From Bacteroidota bacterium (lineage in GTDB: Bacteria > Bacteroidota > Bacteroidia > Chitinophagales > Chitinophagaceae), in contig JAFEAJ010000015.1 in the NCBI GenBank assembly GCA_018266455.1, positions 1 to 64,000 on the forward strand: a DNA stretch of 64,000 bases, read 5' to 3'. The translations under genes and the position numbers were made by a program. Each line of letters begins with the position of its first letter. Position 1 is the stretch's first letter. A model generated the notes under the pieces. That model made no database searches, was not told the DNA's origin, and worked only from the letters and a program-made list of their open reading frames with translations. This document shows, one piece after another, positions 53,856 through 63,511 of this stretch.

Positions 53856-55241
53856 TTAAAAGAAGAATTGGTATTGGATCACAAACTGCCCTTTGCGGGT
53901 CGAAGCTCTTGTTAAATTATTATTTTGTAAATAATATATTGGCCTATTTTGATAATCAAAAGAAATTTTGCTGGTATTGTTTTTCACAAACCAGTTAATG
54001 CCTACATCAAAAACTGACATTTGCTTATCGAGCCGGTCATATTTTGCTGTTTGCAAGGTCGCATAAGGCATTAATGTTCCGGCATGATTTCCGAGCAAAT
54101 CTTTTCTGCATAAATAACCAAGCTGTGCGTAAAAAATGTTTCCCGTGCCGAACATTGGAAAAGCATTGCCCTGGCTGCCCGTAGCAAAATTGGCGGATGA
54201 TAAACCATCTGCAGGGTTCATCGCCCCAATGTAACGGATGTAGCCATGCCCGTAATCATAATTAAAATATCCGAGGTACGCGTTTAATGCAGTTCCTTTT
54301 TGCGCATTCAAAGGAGCGTCATAAAATACCGCAACGGACCAGCAATTCAGCGTATGATAACTTATTGTGTGGCCACTATCGGGGCTTGACCATGTGGCGT
54401 TTTTTTGTGTAATAAAGCCAGCTTCCAGGTTCAAGACTTTTTTCTTGCCATAATAGGTGCCCGGCATAAACAAAAGAACATGCGGTTCCCTCTCAAAAAA
54501 ATTCCAGATAAACAAGCCGCTATATTGCAGGGAATGGCCTTGCTGCGCAAAGCTCGAATTAGGGCTGGAGGGATTGCCTGCAGGCGGCGCAGGGCTGCTG
54601 GTAGTTACCGGGAACGGGTTGCTAAGAACAGCACGGTAATCTAAATGGCCGATTTGCCCTCTCGCAAAAAAACTCAGCTTACGCCCGGCCTGGTCTGTAA
54701 GATCAAATGTTGGTAATGCGAAAATGGGGATATCGGTTGACATAATATTTCCCAATTGCGGCTGAGTGAACCTTGAAAGCCCATTTGCAATGGTAAGGCC
54801 GCCGCCTAGTATCAATGCTTCACTGCTTTTTTTAATTTTGAATTCAGCCAGGACATCTTGTATGAATGCGGCAAATTTTCTTTGAGAAAGGAAATTAAAA
54901 TTGTCCTGCCCGAAATGCAAATAGAAAAATGCATGGTCAGTAAGCTGGCCAAAAAATTGGAACCTCAATCTTCTAATACCAATATCAAAAGTTTCATTTG
55001 CCGGTTGTTTTAATACTGTTGATGCCGGATTGCTCTGATTGAACCGTAACCATAGCTGACCAAGAATGGCCAACTTCAGGTAATGTGTGCCATCTTCAGT
55101 TAGCTTTAACCGCAGCTCATCAATTTCTTTTTTCTTTGTACTGTCCTGGGCATTTGCATGGATAGTTATGGATTGATAAGAGATAACGATAAGAAAAAGG
55201 CAGGTAATATGAAATTCCTTATATCCTGTCAATTTTTTCAT
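53856..55241 (-). CDS. outer-membrane porin, phosphate-selective porin O/P-like
   Basis: A 461-residue protein with a long signal peptide (to about residue 32, HANAQ). A short helical segment (KKKEIDELRLKLTED) precedes a barrel of alternating aromatic and polar residues: YLKLAILGQLWLRFNQ, FDIGIRRLRFQFFGQLTDHAFFYLHFGQDN, LQYSGLFIWNFFE and VFDVGINWFVKNN. It closes in QFVIQYQFFF with a terminal aromatic residue, as outer-membrane proteins do. The arrangement resembles OprO/OprP-type porins of Bacteroidota; the solute is unknown. It is convergent with the TPR protein. Upstream, about 210 bases separate it from the divergent kinase gene. Confidence 0.8.
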   Translation of the reverse strand: MKKLTGYKEFHITCLFLIVISYQSITIHANAQDSTKKKEIDELRLKLTEDGTHYLKLAILGQLWLRFNQSNPASTVLKQPANETFDIGIRRLRFQFFGQLTDHAFFYLHFGQDNFNFLSQRKFAAFIQDVLAEFKIKKSSEALILGGGLTIANGLSRFTQPQLGNIMSTDIPIFALPTFDLTDQAGRKLSFFARGQIGHLDYRAVLSNPFPVTTSSPAPPAGNPSSPNSSFAQQGHSLQYSGLFIWNFFEREPHVLLFMPGTYYGKKKVLNLEAGFITQKNATWSSPDSGHTISYHTLNCWSVAVFYDAPLNAQKGTALNAYLGYFNYDYGHGYIRYIGAMNPADGLSSANFATGSQGNAFPMFGTGNIFYAQLGYLCRKDLLGNHAGTLMPYATLQTAKYDRLDKQMSVFDVGINWFVKNNTSKISFDYQNRPIYYLQNNNLTRASTRKGQFVIQYQFFF

Positions 55242-55449
55242 TACGTTAGTTTTAGTTATGGCCTTATAAAGTTCATCAATAAATTAATGCAACTTTTTTA
55301 TTTTTTCTGGCGAATGAGCGTTTTGCGGTTTTGAGCGATTGTTTACAAAGAAGAATTTAGCATTTCGCTACATGGGAATTTTTTGCTGAAAAAGTTATAT
55401 GCTTACACTTTATTGGTTCAATTCTCTATCTTAGAGTATTCATTTTCTT

Positions 55450-57657
55450 ATGTTCCCGCAACCTTATATTTCAGGTCGGCCAGGGGTTAAACCGGCATTG
55501 AGGCCAGTTGTTTTAATTCATAAAATTTGCATAGTAGCAGTCTCGTTTATGTTTCTTTTTGTGGGCATTGTTAGCGCACAAAGAGCTAAAATAGACAGCT
55601 TAAAAAGGGAACTGCCTCTGTTAAATGGCGCTGCAAGAATCAGCTGCCTCAACACCTTGAGCACTGCATATGTTTACCTGAATGCGGATTCGGCGAAATT
55701 ATTTGCTCAAAAGGCATTTGAGGAATCTTCAAGATTGCAGGATGACAGAGGAGTTGTTATTGCGCTTAACAATAAAGCGCATATTGCCGGCGTGGGCATG
55801 CGAAATTTTTTATTGCAGGAAGAAATTTGCAAGCAGGCCCTTGCATTCAACAATAGGCTCAACGACAAAAAGCTAAAAGCTGATACTTACCTTAACCTTG
55901 CCCTTGCTTTTTTCTGTAAAGGAGATTTTGACAGTGCTGTAAAGACCTGTGAGCAGGTTATTCAATTATCGCATTTCAATGATATAAAAAAACAATTAGG
56001 GGAGGCGATCGCCATTATGGGCTCGGCAGATTTTGAAACGGGGAAGTATGAAAGATCATTTGAATATTTTAACCAAAGCCTGGATGTTTTCAACAGCATC
56101 AACGATTCTTACAACATTGCTATTGTGCTCGCAAAAATTGGGGATTTGTATCGTCTTGCAGGAGACAGGGAATCTGCCTTGAATTTTTATTTTCAAAGCT
56201 TAGAATACCCGAAAGCTGATTATTTCGCTTGGCATCCTTTGGTTGATCTTGGAGATTTTTATTATGTGCCTGATCAATATGATCCCTTGCTGTATGAAAA
56301 CGACAAATATTTGCAAAGCATAAAGTCATTAACCATTCGGAGCAGCTATTCTGATTTGCCGGAGGTTTTAAAAGCCGAAAGTAAAATTGCCGAAAATAAT
56401 TTTGCTGGCGCGTTACCGGCTTTGATCAAAAGCATAAAGATTGTTGAGCAAAATAATAACAAAGCAGAATTGATGCGCCTGTTGCTTGATATGGCAAGAG
56501 CCTATGCTGGCAAAAAAAATTTTTCAAAAGCATTTTTTTATGGCAAGCAGGTTTTGCAGCAGGCATCAGTGATAAAAGCAAAGCAATATCAGCGCGATGG
56601 GTATTATATTATGTTTAGTATTTATGATAAATTGAGGCAAACTGACAGTGCATATTTTTATTTCAAAAAATATAACCAGATGAAAGATTCAGTTGCACTG
56701 GATGTATTCTCAAAAAAGCTGTCCATTCATCAGGCTGCAGTGGAAAATGAAAAAAGAAAAGCGCAAATCGATGCGCTAAATAAAGAAAAACTGATCAGTC
56801 AGCAACAACTTCAAATAAGCCGGCAACAGTTAAGCAACGAGGCTTTTAAAAAGAATATGCTGCTCTTTGGGATATTGGTATTAATGATATTTGGGTTTAT
56901 CATTTTCAGGAACATATCATTGAAAAGAAAAAATGAAACAACAAAGCGCCGGATAATAGAAAAAGAATTAGCAGTGCAAAAACTAGAGAGCGAAAAAACA
57001 ACCATTGAACTTCAGCAACGCGCAACCCAGCTCGAAATTCAGGCATTGCGCTCGCAAATGAACCCCCATTTTATATTTAACTGCCTTAATTCCATCAATA
57101 AATTCACTATTGCAAATGAACCTGAAAAAGCATCAGATTACCTTACTAAATTTGCAAAGCTCATAAGGATGGTTTTGCAGCAATCGGGAAAGCAATTTGT
57201 GCCCCTTGGAGATGAATTAGATTGCCTCTGTTTGTATATGGATCTTGAAAAAATAAGGTTTGATGTGCCTTTCAGCTATCATATCAATTGTCATAACATA
57301 GACACTTCTGTAGTGATGGTCCCGAATTTGATCATGCAGCCTTTTGTTGAAAATGCCATTTGGCACGGGCTACAGCCTAAGAAAGATGGCGAAGGCAAAA
57401 TTGATATCTGTTTAAAACAGCAGAACGAACTTTTGCTTTGCACGATAAAAGATAATGGAGCCGGAAGGGCAAACGTAAAAAAAAATAGTGAAACAAAATC
57501 GTCATTAGGCATTCAGCTTACTCAAGACAGGCTGCAATTGATGAACATGAAAGGCGATAAAGAGGCCCAGATAATGATCAGGGACCTTGTAAATGAAACC
57601 GGGAAGAATGAAGGAACTTGTGTTGAAATAAGGATGCCATTGGAAAATACTTTATAA
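55450..57657 (+). CDS. LytS-type sensor histidine kinase with periplasmic TPR region
   Basis: A 735-residue inner-membrane kinase. The N-terminus carries a signal-like hydrophobic helix (about 28-44), then tetratricopeptide repeats (about 55-420) outside the membrane. A coiled segment leads to a transmembrane helix (about 471-488), then a second coiled coil (about 490-530). The HisKA_7TM/His_kinase domain has RSQMNPHFIFN with the phospho-acceptor His540. The ATPase domain follows with PNLIMQPFVENAIWHG and DNGAGR; its last G-box is weak (SSLGIQL). It phosphorylates a LytTR response regulator, which starts 5 bases after this stop. The ligand sensed by the TPRs is not known; peptides and protein partners are common for this group. 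Confidence 0.92.
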   Translation: MFPQPYISGRPGVKPALRPVVLIHKICIVAVSFMFLFVGIVSAQRAKIDSLKRELPLLNGAARISCLNTLSTAYVYLNADSAKLFAQKAFEESSRLQDDRGVVIALNNKAHIAGVGMRNFLLQEEICKQALAFNNRLNDKKLKADTYLNLALAFFCKGDFDSAVKTCEQVIQLSHFNDIKKQLGEAIAIMGSADFETGKYERSFEYFNQSLDVFNSINDSYNIAIVLAKIGDLYRLAGDRESALNFYFQSLEYPKADYFAWHPLVDLGDFYYVPDQYDPLLYENDKYLQSIKSLTIRSSYSDLPEVLKAESKIAENNFAGALPALIKSIKIVEQNNNKAELMRLLLDMARAYAGKKNFSKAFFYGKQVLQQASVIKAKQYQRDGYYIMFSIYDKLRQTDSAYFYFKKYNQMKDSVALDVFSKKLSIHQAAVENEKRKAQIDALNKEKLISQQQLQISRQQLSNEAFKKNMLLFGILVLMIFGFIIFRNISLKRKNETTKRRIIEKELAVQKLESEKTTIELQQRATQLEIQALRSQMNPHFIFNCLNSINKFTIANEPEKASDYLTKFAKLIRMVLQQSGKQFVPLGDELDCLCLYMDLEKIRFDVPFSYHINCHNIDTSVVMVPNLIMQPFVENAIWHGLQPKKDGEGKIDICLKQQNELLLCTIKDNGAGRANVKKNSETKSSLGIQLTQDRLQLMNMKGDKEAQIMIRDLVNETGKNEGTCVEIRMPLENTL

Positions 57658-57662
57658 AGCTT

Positions 57663-58418
57663 ATGATAAGAGCTGTTATTATAGATGACGAAAAGAATTG
57701 CCGCGACACATTGCAATGGCAACTGTCAAAATATTGCCCGAAAATTGAAGTGATTGCAAATGCTGAGAATGCAATAACGGCTATTGAAATGATAAACCAA
57801 AAAAAACCCCAGCTCATATTTCTTGATGTGGAAATGCCCGGTAAAAACGGGTTTGAAATGCTCGAAGAGTTAAAGGAAATTGACTTTGATATTATATTCA
57901 CTACTGCTTTTGAGCAATATGCCATTCGGGCCATCAAATTCGGGGCGCTCGATTACCTGGTAAAGCCAATAGACAAAGATGAGCTTATGGTAGCAATGGC
58001 CAGGATTAGGGAACATTCGCGCCACACTTCGATAGAACAGGTAAAAACGCTTCTTGATTACCTGAAAAAACACAAAGATTTCCCCTTGCAAAAGATTGCG
58101 CTACCGATGCTTCATGGCTACGAACTGGTTTCGATCGCGAATATTGTTTCATGCGAAAGCAATAGCAATTATACCAATATCCGTTTGTCAAATGGCCAAC
58201 AGCTACTGGTTTCCCGTACGCTCAAGGAAATTGAAGAATTGCTGAATATGCATCCTTTTTTCAGGGTCCACCATTCTTTTCTTGTGAATCTTACATACGC
58301 CATCAGATATGTAAAAGGCGAGGGCGGCTCACTGATCCTTTCAGATAATATAACTATTCCGGTTGCACGAAGCAAAAAGGAAGCTTTGCTGAAACTAATT
58401 GCTCCCATGTTGCTATAG
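57663..58418 (+). CDS. LytTR-family response regulator
   Basis: A 251-residue cytosolic regulator. The receiver domain (1-120) has the acidic pair at the start (IIDDEK), the phospho-acceptor Asp55 (FLDVEMPGKNGFEML), the Thr of TTAFEQYA and the Lys of LVKPI. The C-terminal LytTR DNA-binding domain (about 145-250) has NYTNIRLSNGQQLLVSRTLKEIEELL and FFRVHHSFLVNL. It pairs with the LytS-type kinase immediately upstream in the same operon. Targets are not evident; the genes downstream are candidates. Confidence 0.95.
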   Translation: MIRAVIIDDEKNCRDTLQWQLSKYCPKIEVIANAENAITAIEMINQKKPQLIFLDVEMPGKNGFEMLEELKEIDFDIIFTTAFEQYAIRAIKFGALDYLVKPIDKDELMVAMARIREHSRHTSIEQVKTLLDYLKKHKDFPLQKIALPMLHGYELVSIANIVSCESNSNYTNIRLSNGQQLLVSRTLKEIEELLNMHPFFRVHHSFLVNLTYAIRYVKGEGGSLILSDNITIPVARSKKEALLKLIAPMLL

Positions 58419-58541
58419 GCTTATTTCATTTTTTGGTATATACTCATTCTTTCCCGCAACTTACTCATTGATGCGTGCTGTTGTTTGTTTGCAGTGTTAT
58501 TTTCACGTCGTTAATAAATTGCTCACAAAAAAATTTATTTC

Positions 58542-59087
58542 ATGAAAAAGTTTTACCTGCGCAACGTTGTTATTAGAGCTACGTTAGTCGCGGTTTTGGT
58601 TATTTACATAATTTCATGTAAAAAAGGTTATTTTGATTATTTTCATCACCCGGCTTTTAACGAGATTGACACGTCGGGATGTATCGCTCCTTATAACCTT
58701 AATGTTGTGCTTAGGGAACAAATAACAAAAAATGGTTTTGGCCAAGCGATCGGCTTTGTCAAATTCAGGCAGAACGACACAACGCACATTATTAATCTTT
58801 ACACATGGGTGTTTAATCTTTCCCCCGATCACACTTATTTATTGCAAAGAGCTGTTGACCCGATTACAGACAGCTCATGTTCCAGTACAGCATGGCTCAC
58901 ACTTGGGTTAGGATTAACACCTCAGGCGATACATACCGATCGATTTGGCTACGCATATGAGCCTCTTTTCAGAAATGTTTCTTCTGTACCAAGCGGTAAA
59001 CAATTCAGGATACGTTTCCAGATAGTAGATTCTGCTACAATGGAACCAGTTTTAAACAGTAACTGTTATAGCTATACAGTGAGGTAG
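58542..59087 (+). CDS. hypothetical lipoprotein
   Basis: A 181-residue exported protein. The signal peptide ends in a lipobox, IISC (Cys26), followed by KKGYF, so a lipoprotein. The remainder is beta-rich with two Cys pairs possible (GCIAPY, SSCSSTAW, NSNCYSY) and no recognised domain. It lies 123 bases after the LytTR regulator on the same strand and could be under its control, but that is inference. A strong hairpin terminator follows. Confidence 0.6.
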   Translation: MKKFYLRNVVIRATLVAVLVIYIISCKKGYFDYFHHPAFNEIDTSGCIAPYNLNVVLREQITKNGFGQAIGFVKFRQNDTTHIINLYTWVFNLSPDHTYLLQRAVDPITDSSCSSTAWLTLGLGLTPQAIHTDRFGYAYEPLFRNVSSVPSGKQFRIRFQIVDSATMEPVLNSNCYSYTVR

Positions 59088-59121
59088 CTAATAAAATTGA
59101 TTGGTTTAAAGACAGGGTATT

Positions 59122-59154
59122 AAAAAGATGCGTGCAAAGTACATGCATCTTTTT
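59122..59154 (+). terminator. Rho-independent terminator after the lipoprotein
   Basis: AAAAAGATGC (59122-59131) pairs perfectly with GCATCTTTTT (59145-59154) around a 13-base loop and ends in a T-rich run, 34 bases after the stop codon. The A and T arms would allow it to act in both directions. Confidence 0.85.
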
Positions 59155-59656
59155 ATATTTTTTGGGTGCTTGGCGAGGCTTGAACAACAGCAAAGCGGGT
59201 TTTGTTGTTCTTAAAGATTTTTCCTTTGCAGCAAAAAATGTTCTCATATTCCAAACAGCCCCAGCTATTAAAATTTTTCTGAACGCCACTAACATTTTAA
59301 TGCTTTAAAGTGGTTGATGTGCCTGTTGATTTCCAAAAGCGGTGTTTCCAAAGCCTGCAAAACATAATAAGTTGCAATAGTTGATCGGGATTGTTGTTTC
59401 TGTTAGCAACCAGTGAATAAGTGATTGGTGCAGCATAAGCTTATGCCTTTACTACATATTCTGTTATGCCCAAAGATGTGGTGATGCTGGGATACTGTTT
59501 AGCTGTTTCAAGAACAGCTCTATCTTCCAGTATCGTTTGTTGCATAAAACATGCTGGCCTAAAAGCCTATTGCAAATACAACGAATTTTTTTGCCCTTCA
59601 GAGCTTCTCATCTAAGCATGAACTTTTCTTATATTTGATTCAAACTACCTATTTCC
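59155..59656. other. intergenic region with coding-like remnants on the minus strand
   Basis: These 500 bases separate the lipoprotein from the FG-GAP protein. On the minus strand, 59441-59545 (34 codons from ATG to TAA: MQQTILEDRAVLETAKQYPS…) and 59289-59402 (…STIATYYVLQALETPLLE…, ending TAG) both look like natural protein but are short and in different frames. They may be fragments of one decayed gene. No family was recognised and no mobile element was seen. Confidence 0.4.
59289..59545 (-). pseudogene. possible decayed gene or small ORF
   Basis: Two coding-like stretches lie in different frames: 59545 down to 59441 (ATG to TAA, 34 codons) and 59402 down to 59289 (no start, ends TAG, about 37 codons). 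Their residue composition is balanced and unlike random AT-rich translation. A frameshifted remnant is the simplest explanation; the first could also be a small gene. No homology was recognised. Confidence 0.25.
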
Positions 59657-62600
59657 GTGTATTATTTTTTTTCTTTAAGTCAATATCTGCTCCGGGCAAT
59701 AGTGCCTGTTATGTTCATTGCTGTCATCATGTCGTGTAATCGCAAGCATAATTTGTTCGAAAAAATTTCATCTTCACATTCAGGTATTGTTTTTAATAAT
59801 ACAATTATTGAAAATGATTCTATCAACCCGCTTTCTGTTGTTAATATCTATAGCGGGGGCGGTGTTGGGATTGGTGATTTTAATAATGATGGTTTGCAAG
59901 ATATTTTTTTGACCGGTGGAATGGTGCCCTGCAAATTGTATCTCAATAAAGGCAACTTTAAATTTGAAGACATTACCTCGAAAGCAGGAGTTGAAGGAAT
60001 GGGGAGGTGGGCAAGAGGCGTATCAGTAGTTGACATCAACAATGATGGCCTGATGGATATTTATATCTGCAACACGCTCTACAAAGATACTCTCAGAAGG
60101 CGAAACATATTATACATTAACCTGGGCACAGATAAGGACGGTATTCCTCATTTCAAAGATGAGGCGGCCGAGTATGGCCTTGATATGCATGTTCAATCAA
60201 CGATGGCCAGTTTTTTTGATTATGATAACGATGGCGATCTTGACATGTACCTGACCGTTAATGAAGCTACAGGAGGTTACGCCCCATCGGTTTTTGTTGG
60301 GCAGGACCAGCCAACTTCCGGCACCAACAGGGGAAGGCTTTACCGGAATGATATGGACCTGCGCCTTGGCCATCCTGTTTTTCACGACGTTTCAGATGAA
60401 GCCGGGATCCGCTTTGAAGGCTATGGGCATGCAGCAAGTATCTGCGATATTAATAATGACGGATGGAAAGACATTTATGTGTCCGATGATTTTATTTCGA
60501 ATAACATTCTTTATATAAATAACCACGATGGCACTTTCACCAACAGGGTCAAAGAATATTTCAAGCACACTTCTTATAACAGCATGGGGCAGGATGTAGT
60601 GGACATTAATAACGATGGGCTTCCTGATGTTGTTGAGCTCGATATGAGCGCAGAAGATAATTATCGAAAAAAAATGATGTCTGATGCCAACAACACCAAC
60701 ACTTACCAGAATTTTGAAAATTACGGCTACCAATATCAATATGTACGCAATACTTTGCAGTTGAACCAGGGGCCAACGGCCAGGCAAAACGATTCAATAG
60801 GAATACCTGCATTTAGTGAAATAGGTTTCATGAGCGGGATGTCGCAAACAGACTGGAGCTGGGATCCGCTGGTAATTGATTTTGATAATGACAGTTACCG
60901 CGACCTGGTTATTACCAACGGCTTTCCACGAGATTGGTCCGATCATGATTTCATGGCATACCGGCAACAGGCAAATGGGCTTGCCAGCAATATGCAAATG
61001 CTGAACATGATGCCCCAAGTAAAGCTGCACAACTATGCTTTTAAGAATAACGGAGAAGCAGGATTTGAAGATGTAACGAATAGATGGGGGCTGTCGGTGC
61101 CTACCTTTTCTAATGGCGCTGCTTATGCTGATTTCGATAATGATGGTGCAATGGATATGGTTATTAATAATATTAATGACGAAGCATTATTGTACAGGAA
61201 TACCTCAAGGGACGATGATACGGTTTCTACGCATTACCTGAACATACAATTTAAAGGAGGGGAGCAAAATGTTAATGGCATCGGGGCCATTGCAAGTATT
61301 TATTATGGCCATGGCAGGCAGCAGGTGTACGACAATAATCCTTATCGCGGGTACCTGTCATCAGTGCAATGCATGGCGCATTTTGGTTTAGGGAAAACAG
61401 GTAAGATCGATTCCGCTGTCATCAAATGGAACAATGGGAAAAAACAAACCATAAAGAATATAAAAGCGGGTCAAACAATTGTTGTGCGCATAGCAGATGC
61501 GAAAGAAGATAATTTGTATCAGCAGCCGGTGATTGCCGAGCATGCGTTGTTCAAAGAAGTAACAGCCGATGCTGGTATTAAATATGTTCATAAAGATGAT
61601 CCGGTAATTGATTTTAATATCCAGGCATTGTTGCCGCATAAGCTTTCAGAATATAACCCAGCTTTGGCTGTAGCTGATATTAACAGCGATGGCCTTGATG
61701 ACTTTGTGGTTGGAGGCAATGCAAATGATCCTGCAAAGATTTTTTTGCAGGAGCAAAACGGAAAATTTGTTCAGAAAGAATTGTTGCCAGGCATGCCTGG
61801 CCAAATTAATTATGCAAAGGATGAAGGCATCCTGCTTTTCGATGCCAATGGAGACGGGAAGCCCGATCTGTATATAACAAGAGGCGGTTATTCAACTGCA
61901 TCAGACAGCATTGGGTATCAGGATAAATTGTATATCAATGATGGAAAGGGAAATTTTACGGAAAATCCCTCCGCATTGCCATTTAATCATACGAGCAAAT
62001 TATGCGTAAGGGCCTTTGATTTTAACAATGACGGCAAACTGGATTTGTTTGTGTCCGGTCGCGTGGCCCTTGCGCAATACCCAAGGCCTGTGAGCAGTTT
62101 CATTTTTCGCAACGATTCGGAAAACGGCCAAGTAAAATTCACTGATGTCACTGCAGAAGTGGCCCCCGATTTGAAAAATATAGGAATGGTTTGCGATGCA
62201 CTCTTCACTGATTTTGATAATGACGGCAAAACTGACCTGATTGTTGTAGGCGAATGGATGCCTGTCACATTCCTGAAAAATATCGGGGGGAGATTTGAAA
62301 ACGTTACGCCTTCGTCTGGAATGGCAGGGAAAACCGGGTGGTGGAACTCTATTGTTGCCGGAGATTTCAGGCACACAGGGAGAACAGATTATATTGTTGG
62401 CAATATTGGCTTGAACACATTTTACAGAGGCAATGAACAATTTCCTGTTTGCATTACCGCAAAAGATTTCGATCACAGCGGAACTTTTATATCAATACCC
62501 TCCCTTTACCTGGCAGATGTGGATGGACAAAAAAAAGAATTTCCCGCTTTTGGGCGAGATGATATTGCCAGGCAATTCCCCGGCATAAAAAAAAGGTTTG

Positions 62601-63250
62601 CCACCTACAAACCCTTTGCCTTAGCTGCCATGGATGACATACTTACACCTGAGCAGCGCAATGGCGCTATCCGCATGCAGGCCAACATGCTTCAGTCCTG
62701 TTATTTGCGAAACGACGGCGCAGGGAAATTCACTATGGTGCCTTTGCCCCGCGAAGCACAGGTGTCAATGATCAATGCAATGGTTGTTGATGATTTTGAT
62801 GGCGATGGCAACCTAGATGTGTTGATGAATGGAAATGATTATGGAACTGAAGTGGGCACCGGGCGTTATGATGCGCTGAATGGCTTATTGTTGAAAGGAG
62901 ATGGGAAAGGGAATTTTGCCCCACAGTCAATTTTGCAAAGTGGCATTTATATTCCCGGCAATGGCAAAGCCCTTGTAAAATTGTTGAGGTCTTCCGGAGA
63001 TTATCTCATCGCTGCAAGCCAGCACCAGGATGTTCTGAAACTATATCAATTGAAAAGAAAAATAAAATCGATAAGAGTTGAGCCTGATGATGTCAGTGCA
63101 ATGATAAAATATAAAAATGGGGAAAGCCGCAAGGAAGAATTTTACTATGGCAATTCTTTCCTGTCGCAATCTTCGCGATTTATCGCAGTTGATGATAATG
63201 TCGAAGCAGTGACGATAAAAAATTCAAAAGGAAAATTGAGGTCATTCTAA
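59657..63250 (+). CDS. FG-GAP/VCBS repeat lipoprotein with ASPIC/UnbV domain
   Basis: A 1197-residue exported protein. The start is GTG 59657, chosen because it yields a full lipoprotein signal with lipobox IMSC (Cys27). The internal ATG at 59711 would leave only eight residues before the Cys. The body is made of FG-GAP/VCBS-type calcium-binding propeller repeats in two groups (about 65-520 and 660-1080), with motifs such as GDFNNDGLQDIFLTGG, DINNDGLMDIYIC, DYDNDGDLDMYL, DFNNDGKLDLFVSG and DFDGDGNLDVLM. Between them (about 540-620) lies an ASPIC/UnbV domain (GIGAIASIYYG, YLSSVQCMAHFGLG, IKWNNGKKQTI). This architecture is common in Bacteroidota, often near SusC/SusD-type uptake systems and regulators. 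A hybrid two-component sensor begins 262 bases downstream. The function is not established; surface glycan binding is plausible. Confidence 0.88.
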   Translation: MYYFFSLSQYLLRAIVPVMFIAVIMSCNRKHNLFEKISSSHSGIVFNNTIIENDSINPLSVVNIYSGGGVGIGDFNNDGLQDIFLTGGMVPCKLYLNKGNFKFEDITSKAGVEGMGRWARGVSVVDINNDGLMDIYICNTLYKDTLRRRNILYINLGTDKDGIPHFKDEAAEYGLDMHVQSTMASFFDYDNDGDLDMYLTVNEATGGYAPSVFVGQDQPTSGTNRGRLYRNDMDLRLGHPVFHDVSDEAGIRFEGYGHAASICDINNDGWKDIYVSDDFISNNILYINNHDGTFTNRVKEYFKHTSYNSMGQDVVDINNDGLPDVVELDMSAEDNYRKKMMSDANNTNTYQNFENYGYQYQYVRNTLQLNQGPTARQNDSIGIPAFSEIGFMSGMSQTDWSWDPLVIDFDNDSYRDLVITNGFPRDWSDHDFMAYRQQANGLASNMQMLNMMPQVKLHNYAFKNNGEAGFEDVTNRWGLSVPTFSNGAAYADFDNDGAMDMVINNINDEALLYRNTSRDDDTVSTHYLNIQFKGGEQNVNGIGAIASIYYGHGRQQVYDNNPYRGYLSSVQCMAHFGLGKTGKIDSAVIKWNNGKKQTIKNIKAGQTIVVRIADAKEDNLYQQPVIAEHALFKEVTADAGIKYVHKDDPVIDFNIQALLPHKLSEYNPALAVADINSDGLDDFVVGGNANDPAKIFLQEQNGKFVQKELLPGMPGQINYAKDEGILLFDANGDGKPDLYITRGGYSTASDSIGYQDKLYINDGKGNFTENPSALPFNHTSKLCVRAFDFNNDGKLDLFVSGRVALAQYPRPVSSFIFRNDSENGQVKFTDVTAEVAPDLKNIGMVCDALFTDFDNDGKTDLIVVGEWMPVTFLKNIGGRFENVTPSSGMAGKTGWWNSIVAGDFRHTGRTDYIVGNIGLNTFYRGNEQFPVCITAKDFDHSGTFISIPSLYLADVDGQKKEFPAFGRDDIARQFPGIKKRFATYKPFALAAMDDILTPEQRNGAIRMQANMLQSCYLRNDGAGKFTMVPLPREAQVSMINAMVVDDFDGDGNLDVLMNGNDYGTEVGTGRYDALNGLLLKGDGKGNFAPQSILQSGIYIPGNGKALVKLLRSSGDYLIAASQHQDVLKLYQLKRKIKSIRVEPDDVSAMIKYKNGESRKEEFYYGNSFLSQSSRFIAVDDNVEAVTIKNSKGKLRSF

Positions 63251-63511
63251 TCGGCAGAAAGAATACCTGACAATTAAACTTCTAAGAAAGAGAGCCCTGC
63301 AAGGCCACATAATCATTTCTTAAATCAAAAAACACAAAACAGCATTTGGCAGGTAAGCTATGTATAAATGAGCAAGTGCGATTTAAAGAAATTCATAGCA
63401 AACAGTAAATGTAGTTAAAAGCTTCATAAGGAATAAAAACGTAATTTTAATTTTATTACGCTATTTTTAAGCTGATATTGTGAGGGAATAACCAAAACTC
63501 TTTTGCTTTAT
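63251..63511. other. intergenic region before the hybrid sensor
   Basis: A 261-base AT-rich gap. An inverted repeat CGTAAT (63440-63445) / ATTACG (63455-63460), followed by CTATTTTT, may be a weak terminator of the FG-GAP gene. The promoter of the next gene must lie here but is not clear. Confidence 0.35.
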
